Assembly (NCBI GenBank): GCA_033297075.1
Contig: MU858102.1
Coordinates: 140,462-204,461 of the forward strand
Source: Rhypophila decipiens
Taxonomy: Eukaryota > Ascomycota > Sordariomycetes > Sordariales > Naviculisporaceae
Direction: 5' to 3'
DNA length: 64,000 nt
Under the pieces are notes generated by a model that searched no databases, was not told the origin of the DNA, and saw only the letters and a list, made by a program, of their open reading frames with translations. Position numbers and translations under genes: made by a program. Shown here in pieces: positions 21,709 through 33,240 of the stretch. The first letter of the stretch is position 1, and every line of letters begins with the position of its first letter.

Positions 21709-22960
21709 TTACAAGAACGAAGCCTCGACAAGGAAGGCAACGGTGAACTTGGCGTGGCGGAGGACAGCAGGCCATTGGATGGTGCTGTAAGCCTATTTCA
21801 TTGCAAACATCAATGATTAGCAACTTGACCACTCTAAAGGAAAGTTCGAGACGAAAGACTCACATCATTAGAAGTGTGGATATAAGGCGAAGAAGTAGCC
21901 ATCTTGTCCTCGCAAGCATACGCAGCAGGGAAGCCGTTAGACCGAGCAGAGGCATGGTCAGAGCACCCGTACCCGCAGCGATCAGAAGCGGTAGCACCAA
22001 TGTACGAGGTCGCAATCTTGGTGGCGTAGGTGGTCAAGCTGGAGTCGACATAGTCGGTGTAAAAGGTGATCTTGCCGTTGGGAGAATAACCCGTCATGTC
22101 CTGGTTCAGCATGGCGAGGACGTTCTTGCGGGCCGACTTGTAGTTGGAGAAGATGGCAGCCGATCCAAGAAGACCGCCCTCCTCACCGGCGTAAAAGTGG
22201 AACTCGAGGGTGTTCTTGGGTGCGTATTTGGCGTTGGCGAGGACGCGCAGGGCCTCGAGGATGGTTACCGTGCCGGAACCGTTGTCGTCTGCGCCGGGGG
22301 AGCGGGCGGTGCTTGAGCCGGCGGTGGAGTCGAAGTGGGCTCCGACGATGACCAGGTCGGTGGTGTTGCCGGGGATGGTGGCAATGATGGACGGCTGGTT
22401 GAAGGCCGAGTGGGTAAACTGCCGCACGGTGATCTTGGAGTTGGCGGCGGCGACGCTCTTGACCGTGTTGAAGAGCCAGGTCGCCGACGAGGTGCCGGTC
22501 GAGCTCTTGTAGTGGCGGTTGTTGTAGCCCGTGAGGGTGGTCAGCCAGCTCTGGGGGCTCGATGTTGAGACCTGGGAGATCAGAGGATTGGCCGTGGACT
22601 GGCGGGTCGGGCTGGTCGGGTAGGTGACGGCGCGGACGGCCAACTTCTCGGGCTCCTGACCATCGGGGGTGGACAGGATAGCGAGCACTTCAGGGTCCTA
22701 GTCGAGTCATGTTAGCACTCCCGACTGACATGGCGCTCAAAATCGACATGACTTACCGTGATGTCGGTAATATCAATAAACTGCAGCTTCTTGGCAATGT
22801 ACTTGGTCATCTTGTCCTCCTCGGTGACCCATGTTCCAGGGTCCTCCGGGGAGGTCTTGATGAGACGGAGACCGGTCGTCAGCTTGCCATCGGCAGCTGG
22901 CGCAGCAACGGCAAGAGAAGCCGAGCCGGCCAAGACGGTGCAAAGAGTAGAGAAACGCAT
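21709..22960 (-). CDS. Secreted M28 family aminopeptidase (leucine aminopeptidase type)
   Basis: Exons 22960-22757, 22697-21864 and 21792-21709 give 373 aa, the usual size of fungal secreted leucine aminopeptidases. MRFSTLCTVLAGSASLAVAA is the signal peptide; a propeptide of about 70 residues follows. Zinc-ligand motifs of M28 are intact: H189 in VGAHFDST, Asp in PGADDNGSG (205/206), E240-E241 in AGEEGGLLG, D268 in LNQDMTGY and H342 in YIHTSND. The C-terminal exon reads AYSTIQW...HAKFTVAFLVEAS, as in the family. It removes N-terminal residues, mainly hydrophobic ones, from peptides outside the cell. Both introns have good donors (GTAAGT, GTGAGT). Upstream in-frame codons to 23044 are ignored because the signal peptide begins at 22960. 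Confidence 0.93.
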
Positions 22961-24224
22961 GATGATTGATTTTCCGGGAAGAAAAAAGAATGGATGGACC
23001 ACTGAAGATGTGAGCTGGGCTGGAGATCTCTTTTCTTGGACCATGGGAACGGGACATGTCCCAGGTCTTATATCTTGGTCGGGGCCCCTGAGCGCTGAGC
23101 TAGCTCACGCCTAGACTAGCCAGTCGTTGAACCGTCCCCGGACCGCCCGTTGCGTGACTAGATACCCACCCCTCCACTTGGAAGTCTTCTAGAAGTCCAA
23201 GTCACGTCCCGAGTAGCATTGAGCAAGTCGATTTGTCCGGTCCTGGCCAGTCGAGACCAGCGCACGGCGAAGCTAAGCATCGCGATCGACCTGCCAAGTG
23301 ATTAGGCCATCGGTATATGGTTTCCTAAACAAGGAGCTTGGAATGGATAGCGCGCGTGTGCGATGGTGATGGCGCCGGATTGGGAAGGTCGTCATGCTTG
23401 AAGCAGTGTCGCGATAGATGGAGGTCTGGAACCCCACACCCCAACCATGAGCGATATTCACAGGACATGGCCATCCGGTGTGTGGTATCCCGTCCGAGTG
23501 CAGATGGGCATCTGATACACCATACTGGCTCTGTATTGAGGCTCGGCGCTGCAGGGGCCTGGGTTTGCTCACACCAGTTGAGCAGCTGTGCACCTCTGTG
23601 GTGGGGGTTCTGGGGGGACACCACTACCGGAGCTAGCCCTGTTGAGGAAGCTGATTGGGCGGCAGGGTAGCAGTACAGATGCTGTGCATTAACGACGAGA
23701 GTTATAGGTTACTGAGCGGGTGTGGGGTAAGAAGCCTTTCGCTGAGCTTATCGCATCGGATGCATCTTTGTTCTGGAAGGTTGCTCTAGGCTCTTGAGGA
23801 GGTCGGTGTTGAGGCCGGGCATCTTATCTTGGTATGTCTTGGCACGGTTTTATCGGGAGGTGCAGGCGATTAACGAGTGAGGACGAGGGAAAGAGCACCT
23901 CACCAAGTCTGTGCGGTGAGTGGGAGGACTATCAGATTGACATGTGCCGGGGGATTATTGGGCAGAAGGGAAAGGAAAAGGTAAGTCGAGCAGGCACGAC
24001 CCTCATTGAACCGTTGCTTGATGTGAGCAAAGGAAACAGGTTGATATGACAAACCAGAATTCCGAATTGAAAGCTGTCTCTAAATTAACGCCCTTTACGT
24101 ATTCCCTTTTCCACGTTTTATTTAGCATTCCTCCCAAAAGCAAAGCCAAGGTATCAATCAGAGAAAATAACACAACATTCGACATCAGCCACCTTTTCAA
24201 GCCACACGCACTGCATCACGTCTT
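22961..24224. other. Intergenic region, no gene recognised
   Basis: The right-hand part of the aminopeptidase promoter is followed by sequence with only short overlapping frames. It ends at the 3' flank of the urea transporter gene. Confidence 0.45.
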
Positions 24225-26599
24225 TTATATTACCTTTTCCTCCACAACTGAAGGAGTTTCTGTCCCGGTACCACTGCCACTCTCACCCTCGATCGAAGCA
24301 GCCCCGCTGTTGGTAGTGCTGGCGTTCTTCTTGGCGGCCCTATCCTTCCTCAAAGCCCGCCAGACATCAAGGATCTGTTCACGGCCATCAATGATGGGAT
24401 AGAATCCCACAATGAGGAGCGTGATCCACAGCCAGATAGCGCCCACCACTAGCCATGCTGCGAAGAACTATTGCCATTCATGTTAGTACTCGCATTGATC
24501 ATTCCGTCAAGGTGAGAAAGGTGAGAAAGAAATAACGATGGAGACTTACACCCTTGCTAAAGATGTACTTGGCAGCATACATGGGCAACGGCCACAACAC
24601 CCAGTGTCCCAAGAAGGTAGCCAGTGCCCAAGCACTCGCGATCCTAGCCCAGCGCTTCAAATGCGGCTGATTACTCAGATCAGAGGTAGCCATCTCAGCT
24701 TTCAACACGCCATTCTCAGAGTTGGAGGCGACAGTTGCAATCGTCTGGCCGTCCGTCTCATCCGAAGAAGGCAAATCAAGCGCCAATTTCTCATTGCGGA
24801 AGTTCGCCCAGTCAAATTTCTCGGGCTTGATCAGGGTGATGATGAGCGAGTAGGGCAGCGGCGCAAATGCAGATGCGACTGTCCCGTACACGCAGGGGAG
24901 GATCATGCCCGTCGAAGCGATTGTGACTGCTCCGTAGAGGGCATACGCTGAGCCTAACCAGACAGCGATACCAGTCGCCATTCCTAGCAGCGGGGAAATG
25001 ATAGCCGCTGCTCTGGATTGTTTCTTCCACAAGATGGCAAATGTCGTTGGGAAAATTCCCGGGCAGGTGAGAACGCCGAGCATGTAGAGCGTCCAGCCGA
25101 GGTCGATGCCTACGTAGTGGAGGAGGGTTGAGAAAGCCGAGGCAAATAAAGCAAAGAAGATGACTCCGATGTGGCACCATTTGATGATGTCCTTGTCGCC
25201 GGCGGTGGGTTTGATGTAGGTGCGGTAGATGTCGAAGCTGATGATGGAACTGACGGCTATGATTTGCGCCGAGAGGGTCGATGTCACGGCCATGAAGGTG
25301 ATCAGGAGCATGCCCACTGCGCCGCCTGTTCCGGCGATGGTCATGGCAAAGTATGGGAGCACAAGACCGTTGCTGACTTCTGTGGCGGACATTCTGCGCG
25401 GATAGGTCGGGAAGATGGGGTTGTCTTCTAGACCGAGGACGACGGAGCTGGCGAGGGTGCCGATGAACCATGGGATGGCGAAGTAAGCGATGCCGCCGAT
25501 GACATAGCCTGGAACGACGGCCTTGGGGGAGGCGGAGAAGGACTTTTGGAAGAAGCTCGTGTCCATGATTACGAGCCCAAAGTTTGCGCAGATGTGGAGG
25601 ATGCCAAAGTAGATGCCTCCTGTCGAGGTCATGGTCAGGAAGGAGCCTTGTTCGTTGCCTGCTACGGGGTTTCGCTCGCCGGCGGCCTTGACTAGGTCGA
25701 AGAGATGGCCTAGGGACGAGACTTCGGGGATGGTGAATGCCTTGACGGAAAAGTAGCAGAGGATGATTAGGATCACAAAGGTGTGGAAGTAGTCTGTCAG
25801 GAAGGTCGCCTTGATGCCACCGACAAAGGTGTACAGAGCCACGCCGACGGGGAGCAGGAATGTCGCTGCGATGATGTGCATGCCGGTTCTGGCAACAAAG
25901 TTAGTTCAGCTCAGGTCTGTCTAGGTGGTGTTACTCATGTGGACTTACAATGCAGAAATGGCAGCTGAAGCACCGAGGATCATGTTGGCCACAGCGACCA
26001 AGTTGTTGATCAAGCAGAGAGCCATGTACACGATGTGAGCAGCATTGCCGTATCTGATGCGGATAATCTCGAGCAGGGTGTGCGCCTCTGGGATCTTGCG
26101 CTTGCAGGCCATGCCCAAGACTGCAAAGAAGACGATCATGGGGCTGCAGCCGGCAGCAAACCAAAAAGGTCCCGAGATGCCGTTGACGTAGCCGACCAGG
26201 CTCGAACCCAGCATGGCGGTACTCCAAAGCCATGACTACCACTGGTTAGTGCTTTGCCAGTTACACTTGGCATCTCTCTTTAGGGATGTAAGCTACTTAC
26301 CGAAACAACAGCAGAGGCAGTGAGTCCCGTTGTGACACTTCGATTTGCTGTCATGAACCTGGTGCAGCACAGTGGTCAGTGATCTTGTCCAAAAAGTGGT
26401 CGGGTTGCGATACTCACATCTCCGTCTTTTCGTTGTCTTCTCCCACCGTCTTCTTCAGCACCCTCGTGATAAACACCATGATGAAGGCGATGAGAAAGCC
26501 AATCAACACAACAACAATGTAGCCAACCGCCTGGGACAGTGGCGGCTGGACCACCACCGAAGCGGCTGATCCATCGTCGGATGCAGCAACTGACACCAT
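24225..26599 (-). CDS. DUR3: DUR3-type urea/polyamine transporter (sodium:solute symporter family)
   Basis: Five exons (26599-26418, 26358-26301, 26235-25949, 25888-24550, 24467-24225) give 702 aa, the normal DUR3 length. The product is a plasma-membrane transporter with about 15 hydrophobic segments; family-like stretches include SWLWSTAMLGSS, GISGPFWFAAG, ANMILGASAAISALTGM, VALYTFVGGIKATFLTDYFH and TSTLSAQIIAVSSI. The C-terminal tail is hydrophilic and Ser/Glu-rich, ending VVEEKVI. Fungal DUR3 proteins import urea with protons and are usually under nitrogen repression. All four introns have canonical donors (GTGAGT, GTAAGT, GTAAGT, GTAAGT). The gene is divergent from the flavin monooxygenase at 27765. 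A closely related SSS transporter of another substrate cannot be fully excluded. Confidence 0.88.
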
Positions 26600-27764
26600 C
26601 GTGACTTGGTCGCTGTTGAACTGGCTAAAGACCTACGAGTGAGATGGTTTTGTCGAATCTCAGATCTCAACCCGGCTCTATGGTAGTCGGTCACACGAAA
26701 AACGTTGAAACTATCAAGCCACATGCACAACGCAACAGATCAGGAGAGAAGATGGCCCGCTTTATTTACTTTGACCCTTACTAGAAATCCCAACATCTTG
26801 GGACAGCATCTATCAAAGACAGTACCGAAATCTGGTAAGGAACTACCGACAGAGCGGACGGCCAGCGATGGTGTGACAAGCGCGATGCCTACTCGGGAGT
26901 CCCATAGTCACCGCCAACCAGACTTGACAGCTCTAGTATCTCTCTACCGTAGCTATCGAGGGAGCACATCATCATGCTAGAAATGGTGAAATGCGCAGCC
27001 AGGACACTCAAGATGCAAAAAAAGACAAAGACTGGGAAGGCAGGGAGCTGGCCCAGACCGGACGCAGCAGGCAGAGGATCTTTGATCTAGGTATGTACTA
27101 AGGTAGTAGAAAAGACGAATATGGTCAAGGTCATGATTGCGAAAATGATGCAATCTGGGGTCTCGGGGTTATCATGGAGAGTTGAGCACATAATAAGCCT
27201 CCTGGCCACAGTACACTATGCGATTGGCTGCAGGGGGGCAGAGTAAAAGTGAGGGTCAATGAGGGAGAACCAGTCTTTCTTGCCAATTGACCTGTCAACT
27301 TCTAGGCGTTGTGGATATGAAGCAGACAAAAAAAAAATAAAGGATCCACGCGCTTGATGCGCTGTTACGGATCCTTGGCTGCGTGAATGTTGCTGTGGTG
27401 GTGGTGATGGCCGTGGTAGCGCGATTGCGCCATTGTCCCGCTTTATGCTATCATCGCCAAAGTGTCAACTCTCGGCCCATTCCGCCCCCAAAGACGCGAT
27501 GACAACATTTGGAAGAGAGCGAAATGCGGGATCGAAAGAAAAATGGACTCAGAGTATTCAGATGTCAAAATGTTGCAATTGTCAAGAGAGAAAGAGGGGA
27601 AATGTGGCATATATAGAGAGCAGGGCAATCATCGTTGCGGAGTTGAGTCGATGAATTGAACTGTCTTTCATAGACAACATCTCCTTTCGATATCATTCTT
27701 GATGAGCATAATATCATTCTTCGAACATCCTTTGTCTCTCTTTAGAAAACCCAAGCCAGACACA
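26600..27764. promoter_or_regulatory. Shared upstream region of DUR3-like and NtaA-like genes
   Basis: About 1.17 kb lies between two divergent start codons and must include both promoters. It contains an A-rich run near 27328-27342 and no supported gene. Several TATC/GATA tetramers occur, but not more than chance would give by eye. Confidence 0.4.
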
Positions 27765-29398
27765 ATGACTGCCACCGAAGCGCAACAGGCAGCCCCTGCC
27801 GCCAATGGCACTAATAGCACCAAGACAAAGAAGCAACTCATTCTCAATGCCTTTGTCGAGAGCTGCTCAGGGCACCAATCGCCTGGTAAGACCTTTCCTT
27901 CCTTCACCTGGCTTACCTAATATCTGCTGCCCCTTGTCAAGTAAACAGCAGCAACTGACTCCATCACAGGCCTCTGGCGCCACCCCGACGATGAGTCCCA
28001 CAAATTCAACCAAGTAAACCACTGGATCGAACTAGCCCAGCTCCTCGAGCGAGGCAAATTCCACGGCATCTTCATCGCCGACGTCCTCGGCGGCTACGAT
28101 GTCTACCGCGGCCCCCGCAACCTGACGCCCGCCATCTCCTCCGGCGCGCAATGGCCCGTCAACGAGCCCCTCGCCATCGTGACCCCCATGGCGGCGGCAA
28201 CCAAGAACCTCTCCATCGGGGTAACAGTCGCCACAACCTACGAACAGCCCTACCACCTCGCCCGTCGCCTCTCTACAGTGGACCACCTCACCAACGGCCG
28301 GGTAGGCTGGAACATTGTCACCGGCTATCTCGACTCTGCAGCTCGCAACCTCGGCCTCACGGAGCAGCCCGCCCATGATGATCGCTACGCCCAAGCAGAA
28401 GAGTACATCAAGGTCATGTACAAGCTCTGGGAGTCCTCCTGGCGAGACGACGCCGTCGTCCTAGACAAAGACCGCAAGCTCTACACTGACCCCTCGCTGG
28501 TAAGAGAAATCAACCACGAGGGCAAGTATTTCACCGTTCCCGGGCCACATATCGTGCAGCCATCTCCACAACGCACCCCAGTCTTGTTACAAGCCGGCAC
28601 CTCCAAGGCAGGCAAGGCCTTTGCGGCGCAACACGCCGAGGTGATTTTCGTGGCCGGCCATTCACCATCCGTGGTAGCCAAGAACATCAAGGAAGTCCGG
28701 GAACTCGCTGCCACGCAGTACGGACGCAATCCCAAGGACATCAAGTTCTTGGCCTTGACATGCCCAGTTATTGCGCCTACGCAGGAGGAGGCCGTCGCCA
28801 AGTTTGAGGATTACGCGCAATACGGGGATGTAGAAGGTGCATTGGCGCTGTTTGGTGGCTGGACGGGCATCGATCTCAACACGTATGGGGATGACGAGGA
28901 GCTGAGGAACGTCGAGAGCAATGCCATTCGCTCGGCTGTGGCGGCTTGGTCCCAGGCTGCGCCGGGCATTCCCACGTGGACTAAGCACACGGTTGGTAAG
29001 CACATTACTATTGGAGGGTTGGGGAATACCATTGTCGGAGATCCGGTTCATGTTGCCGATGAGCTCGAGCGGTGGGTTGAGGAGGCAGATGTTGATGGGT
29101 TCAATATTGTGAGTTTCGGTCCTTCCCCTTTGACACTTCTGGTATGTGGTACTAATGTGATAAACCATACTAGGCCTATGCGATCAAGCCTGGGACATTT
29201 GTGGATGTCATCGAGCTGCTTATCCCTGAGCTGAGGAAACGCGGCATCTTCTGGGATGACTACGCTGTTCCGGGCGGCACGTATCGTGAGAACCTGTACG
29301 GCATCAAGGGACAGACCGGGCCTCTGCCTGAGCATGTGGCTTCTTCGTATCGGTGGAGGAAGGGGGTCCCAGCCGAGGAGGCGGTTATTCCTAACTAG
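27765..29398 (+). CDS. NtaA/SnaA/DszA-type FMN-dependent monooxygenase
   Basis: Exons 27765-27885, 27970-29108 and 29174-29398 give 494 aa. The product is a luciferase-fold monooxygenase using reduced FMN supplied by a separate reductase. Family stretches: LNAFVESC at the first strand, GLWRHPDD, AQLLERGKFHGIFIADV, SIGVTVATTYEQPYHLARRLSTVDH, GRVGWNIVTGYLDSAARNLG and VLLQAGTSKAGKAFAAQHAE. These are the hallmarks of the nitrilotriacetate monooxygenase group. Substrates in this group include nitrilotriacetate, dibenzothiophene sulfone, dimethyl sulfide and others, so the actual substrate cannot be named. Donors are GTAAGA and GTGAGT. There is no signal peptide; a cytosolic or peroxisomal place is likely, and no clear C-terminal SKL is present. 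The neighbouring urea transporter suggests, weakly, a nitrogen-scavenging context. Confidence 0.9.
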
Positions 29399-30217
29399 AT
29401 GGTTGAGCTTTTCTGTTCATTTCTTCTTCGTTTTGTATGTATTTGATTGGATGCGGCTTTGGATGATTCTTAAAAGAGATGCGAGATAGCGACAATAATG
29501 ACCTATATGTCCGAGTGGGTTATTGAGCAGGAAAAGGCTGTGAAATATTACATGGATTGGCGACTCGGTACGGGGTGCTTCGGTGGTGGACGTGGCACTG
29601 GTGGCTGCGTCAGAGCGGATGATGGCCGTGTCCAAGTCGCAGATCTTGAGAATAATGGCTTTTGTGGTCTTTGAGACAAATCATTTGGATCTCTGAGTGG
29701 TGAATTGAGGTAGGTTGTCAGTGTTATTGTGTTGAGATTCGCGACATCGCGTGAAGAAGATAAAGGAGCCCCAAATATGGATCCATGGTTGGAATGGTTA
29801 GCCGGGTAGGAAAATTGGTGGAAACGATCGGCTTGGCAGGCGGTGTTGAGTTAGTGCCAAAGATCCGGGACGGGATGCCGGTACGGAACGGGGACTAGCC
29901 TGGACTCCACCCTAAGTGGGGATAACGGCATGGAACCGGATAGAACGGACTTGATCCGGTCAGACCGTCAGACGTCGCTTCAAAGGTCCTCGTTCTCAAT
30001 GATGCGGGGATTGATGCTTGATTACACATGGTACAAGCTCGCCATGAAAGAAAAGAAGATTATGGGAATAGTAGTGTGCAATCGATGATGTGTACTGTGA
30101 AGGAAAAGAAAAATAAATTACAAATACGTAGCTACGTTCTGGTCAGTGTCCAATACCTCTGTCTTCTTTCTCGCTGAATCTGTCCTCCTCTCAACTCTAC
30201 ATTAGGTAAATCCTCAA
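29399..30217. other. Convergent intergenic region
   Basis: These are the 3' flanks of the monooxygenase and of the leftward pepsin-like gene. No gene is recognised. Confidence 0.45.
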
Positions 30218-32170
30218 TCACCTACTCACACTCCGGGCACTCAAATTCCCATCACTCGTCCCACCACCTCCCGCCCGAAGCACCGCATCGCCCCAATACT
30301 GCCCCTTCTTCTCCTTCCCCTGATGTCCCGAATGACCATCTGATTTCTCCTCAGTAATAGGCGTAATGCTACTAGACGAGTTAAACCCGCCCGGCAACCC
30401 CAGCCCAAAATCCGGCCTGATCGGCGATGGCGACGGAGTCTGTTTCATCATCGACACCTTGGACGAGACCGAGACGGTGACCTTAACACCAAACTCGTCC
30501 TCGGCGAAGTTATCCGGCTCGTCGTCGTCGTGCAGCATGCTCCCGTCCGAACGCGATCCGTTTGCCGCCGCTTGTCGCGCACGTTCCCACTGCGCTTCTC
30601 GCAGGGCCTCTGCTTGTCGCTGCCGGTTGCGCTTTCGTCGGCGGACGAAGAAGAGGTACCCGAGCGGGGCTAGGATGGCGAGGAGGACAAGGGGCACGAC
30701 GACGCCGATTATGATGGCCTTTTTGTCGGATGGCGATGATTCGGAGGTGGTTGAAGAGACGCCTTCGCCGGAAGATGCGGGATCCGAGTCGGAGTCTGAT
30801 TCTGATTCTTCGAGACAGGAACTGGATTCGTTCTCGTCCGGGATGCAGTAGAGCTTGGATGAGGGAATGCGCGCCCCGGCTTTGGCGAAAGGGATGATGT
30901 TGGCTTCTGCAGACCTGGCAGAGGGAGAAACAGGTGCCAGGGCAATGTCCTTGTTCACGTTGTCAAACACCATGTAGGTCCGTCGAAGGAGAGAGCTGCC
31001 GAGATTAAATTGGGGGTTGCTGTTGGAGCTGCCGAGGAAGGTTTTCTTCTGGATGCCAAAGAGGCAGACGTTCTTGTCCAGTTCCAAGAGAGCCATGGCA
31101 ATCTGCCATTTGGTAACCCTTTGGGAGACTACCAGGTCAGACATACGGACGTCAAGAGCTGGTCCACCCGGGCCCTGGAGCTGGAGCTTGAGACTGATTT
31201 GCTTCAGTGTGCTGGTCTTGGAGGCTGCGTCGCAGGGGATGGTGGCCAGCTTTAGGGTGGGGTCCCAGGTTGCGCCGGCGGCAGTGATGATGGAGTCTGC
31301 GAGTGCGTCTGGCAGGAAGGAAAAGGTCTCTGCCGGGTTCACGGTGACCGCAACTGGAGCTCCGCCGTACTTGAAGTTCTCCTTCCCACCCGAGACTTCG
31401 ACGCCGTTTAGCGAGACGGCAAAAGCGCTGGGGAAGATGTCATATGGCTGAATGGTCTTGAGACGCGCAAGGTCGCCTTGATATCGTGACTTGTCGATGG
31501 CCCCAAGGAGCAGGGCCCCGGATCTGCCCTCGGGATCGTCCAGCCAAACACTGTACGCTTGAGTGGTGATCTTTCCGGAGGAGACTAGCTGGTCTATCAA
31601 GTTCGGGCGGTACCTGGATGACGGACGGGGATAGAGGGTGCTGGCGTCGTTATTTAGCCCCATCATGCCGATATACTGGTTGTTGGACACCGAGGTCACA
31701 ATTCCCATGGGTAGGGCGTCTAATTTCGCATCACCAAGTGTCAGAGTATCGGTCATGTTCAGGCCCCCGACCGTCATGGTGTCGCTGTAGGCGATGCTAA
31801 AGTCCACGAAGACCCCCTCGGCCATCCGGTTGGTCGACGACGTCGACGGGTTGAAGACGCCCCATCCGCACGCCGAGCCAGCACTGTCATCGGAGGCTTG
31901 AACGGAGCCTGCTAACGTGTCAAAGTTGTTCGTACATGGCATAGCATCGGACTGGGGGAGCCATGTGTGCGGTGATGACGGCGACAGCAGTAGTGACAGC
32001 GGCTGTGGTGGGGTACCAACAGTGACGTTGACCAGAAAGACGTGGCCCGAAGCCGAGAGCGGGACCTGGATATGGGAGGCGGCCGAGGCCAAGCAGCCGG
32101 CAAAAGGAGAAAGTAAACAACAACAAAGAAAAGACAAGGCGGCGGACCGCAATGAAAGAACGAGTGACAT
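30218..32170 (-). CDS. Membrane-anchored pepsin-like protein without catalytic aspartates
   Basis: A single-exon frame of 650 aa. It starts with a signal peptide (residues about 1-30). An A1 (pepsin) fold follows: HVFLVNVTVGTPPQPLSLLL is the family's first strand pair, but the catalytic DTGSS is replaced by SPSSPHTWLP. The second lobe has VTVNPAETFSFLPDAL where DSGTT-x-x-x-LP is expected, so the second Asp is Asn. The layout is otherwise preserved (IGMMGLN, GALLLGAIDKSRYQGDL). Near residue 480-505 there is one hydrophobic span (IGVVVPLVLLAILAPLGYLF) preceded by an acidic Ser run and followed by a basic RRRKRNRQRQ stop-transfer and a cytosolic tail of about 140 residues. This is a yapsin-like shape with a dead active site; I infer a binding or sensing role rather than proteolysis. 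Confidence 0.82.
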   Translation of the reverse strand: MSLVLSLRSAALSFLCCCLLSPFAGCLASAASHIQVPLSASGHVFLVNVTVGTPPQPLSLLLSPSSPHTWLPQSDAMPCTNNFDTLAGSVQASDDSAGSACGWGVFNPSTSSTNRMAEGVFVDFSIAYSDTMTVGGLNMTDTLTLGDAKLDALPMGIVTSVSNNQYIGMMGLNNDASTLYPRPSSRYRPNLIDQLVSSGKITTQAYSVWLDDPEGRSGALLLGAIDKSRYQGDLARLKTIQPYDIFPSAFAVSLNGVEVSGGKENFKYGGAPVAVTVNPAETFSFLPDALADSIITAAGATWDPTLKLATIPCDAASKTSTLKQISLKLQLQGPGGPALDVRMSDLVVSQRVTKWQIAMALLELDKNVCLFGIQKKTFLGSSNSNPQFNLGSSLLRRTYMVFDNVNKDIALAPVSPSARSAEANIIPFAKAGARIPSSKLYCIPDENESSSCLEESESDSDSDPASSGEGVSSTTSESSPSDKKAIIIGVVVPLVLLAILAPLGYLFFVRRRKRNRQRQAEALREAQWERARQAAANGSRSDGSMLHDDDEPDNFAEDEFGVKVTVSVSSKVSMMKQTPSPSPIRPDFGLGLPGGFNSSSSITPITEEKSDGHSGHQGKEKKGQYWGDAVLRAGGGGTSDGNLSARSVSR

Positions 32171-33240
32171 GCTGCGCTAATGGCAGACGATAACGATTGG
32201 AACCTCTACATGGAGAGACTTTGTGGGTTGAAGAATGAAGAGAGGTTGAAGAAAGGTTGACCACCCCTGCTCGGCCCCTGAAAACTGGAACCCACGCCAA
32301 GCCGAATTGGGCACCATCGCGAAGGATCGCGAGCTTGTTTAAAATTAGGGAAATTAGACGAGGACCCCTTACCATTTCCGGGATCCCTGCCAAGACTTGG
32401 ATATCAACAACACACGATCCATTGTTCTTGAAGTTGATGGCTTGATATGCGTGATACCGAAGTCGAATAGGTAGAGATGTTCAATCTGTTGCGGGTACAT
32501 CAAGCGAGGCCGATCATTTTCCGTTTGATCACATTCGTCCTTCAAACTGCAGGCAAGACCCTTGCAGGTGTTTGGAGTTGACTTTGTATTCCAACGATAT
32601 ACCTATCATGAGAAGTTTCCCCCTCTCAAGAAGCAGGTCAAATGAAGCTTTGCAAGTGCGTCTTCAAGAGCTGACGTGAGCGATATGTCCCGGTGGAGGG
32701 TTGCCGTAAGAGGCCTCAGGTACCAACCCGAAATGATGGACTATTATTGGCCGCCCCGGTATATCATCGGGGGACTTGGGACTTCCCACGATTCTGCGCA
32801 ATTGCGCAGTCCCTCCCTGCAGCAGAGTCCCCTCATGATCCAGCTAGGTGGGACTGCTGCCTGATAGGTCGGAACGGTTCCTAGCCCTGAGAGTCCCATA
32901 AGATCGGGCCATGTCCCACGCCCAATATTGGCAAACACTTCCCCTCACCTACTCCCGACATTATCTAATATTGACCTGATCGGCGACCATATTCCCCATA
33001 ACGCAGTAATAAACATCCAGATACATGTAACTTACCAGCAACCACGCACTTACTTGAGCTTCATGCTGTTTGAAGCTGCCCCCGGGGTAATCAGCCCTTG
33101 GACGGCATTTGTAAGCCAAAAGAATCTTTTCTTGATCGAGAAACACAAACTCAGGCTCTGGGGTGTCTGGGGTGTCTGGGGTGTCTGGGCGAACAGTATC
33201 TAATCGAGAATATTTGTCGCAGTTATCATCTTCTCTGACG
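32171..33240. other. Intergenic region between divergent genes
   Basis: It holds the promoters of the pepsin-like gene and of the transcription factor at 33241, plus a 9-bp tandem repeat at 33158-33189. No other gene is seen. Confidence 0.45.
33158..33189 (+). repeat. 9-bp tandem repeat, 3.5 copies
   Basis: The unit CTGGGGTGT is perfect in three copies plus CTGGG. It lies 51 bp upstream of the transcription factor start codon, so it may be in the promoter or 5' leader. Confidence 0.85.

Noticed and set aside
30366..30851. 161-codon plus-strand frame
   Set aside because: Lies wholly antisense to the pepsin-like gene; Ser/Arg-rich shadow of its acidic and basic tail.
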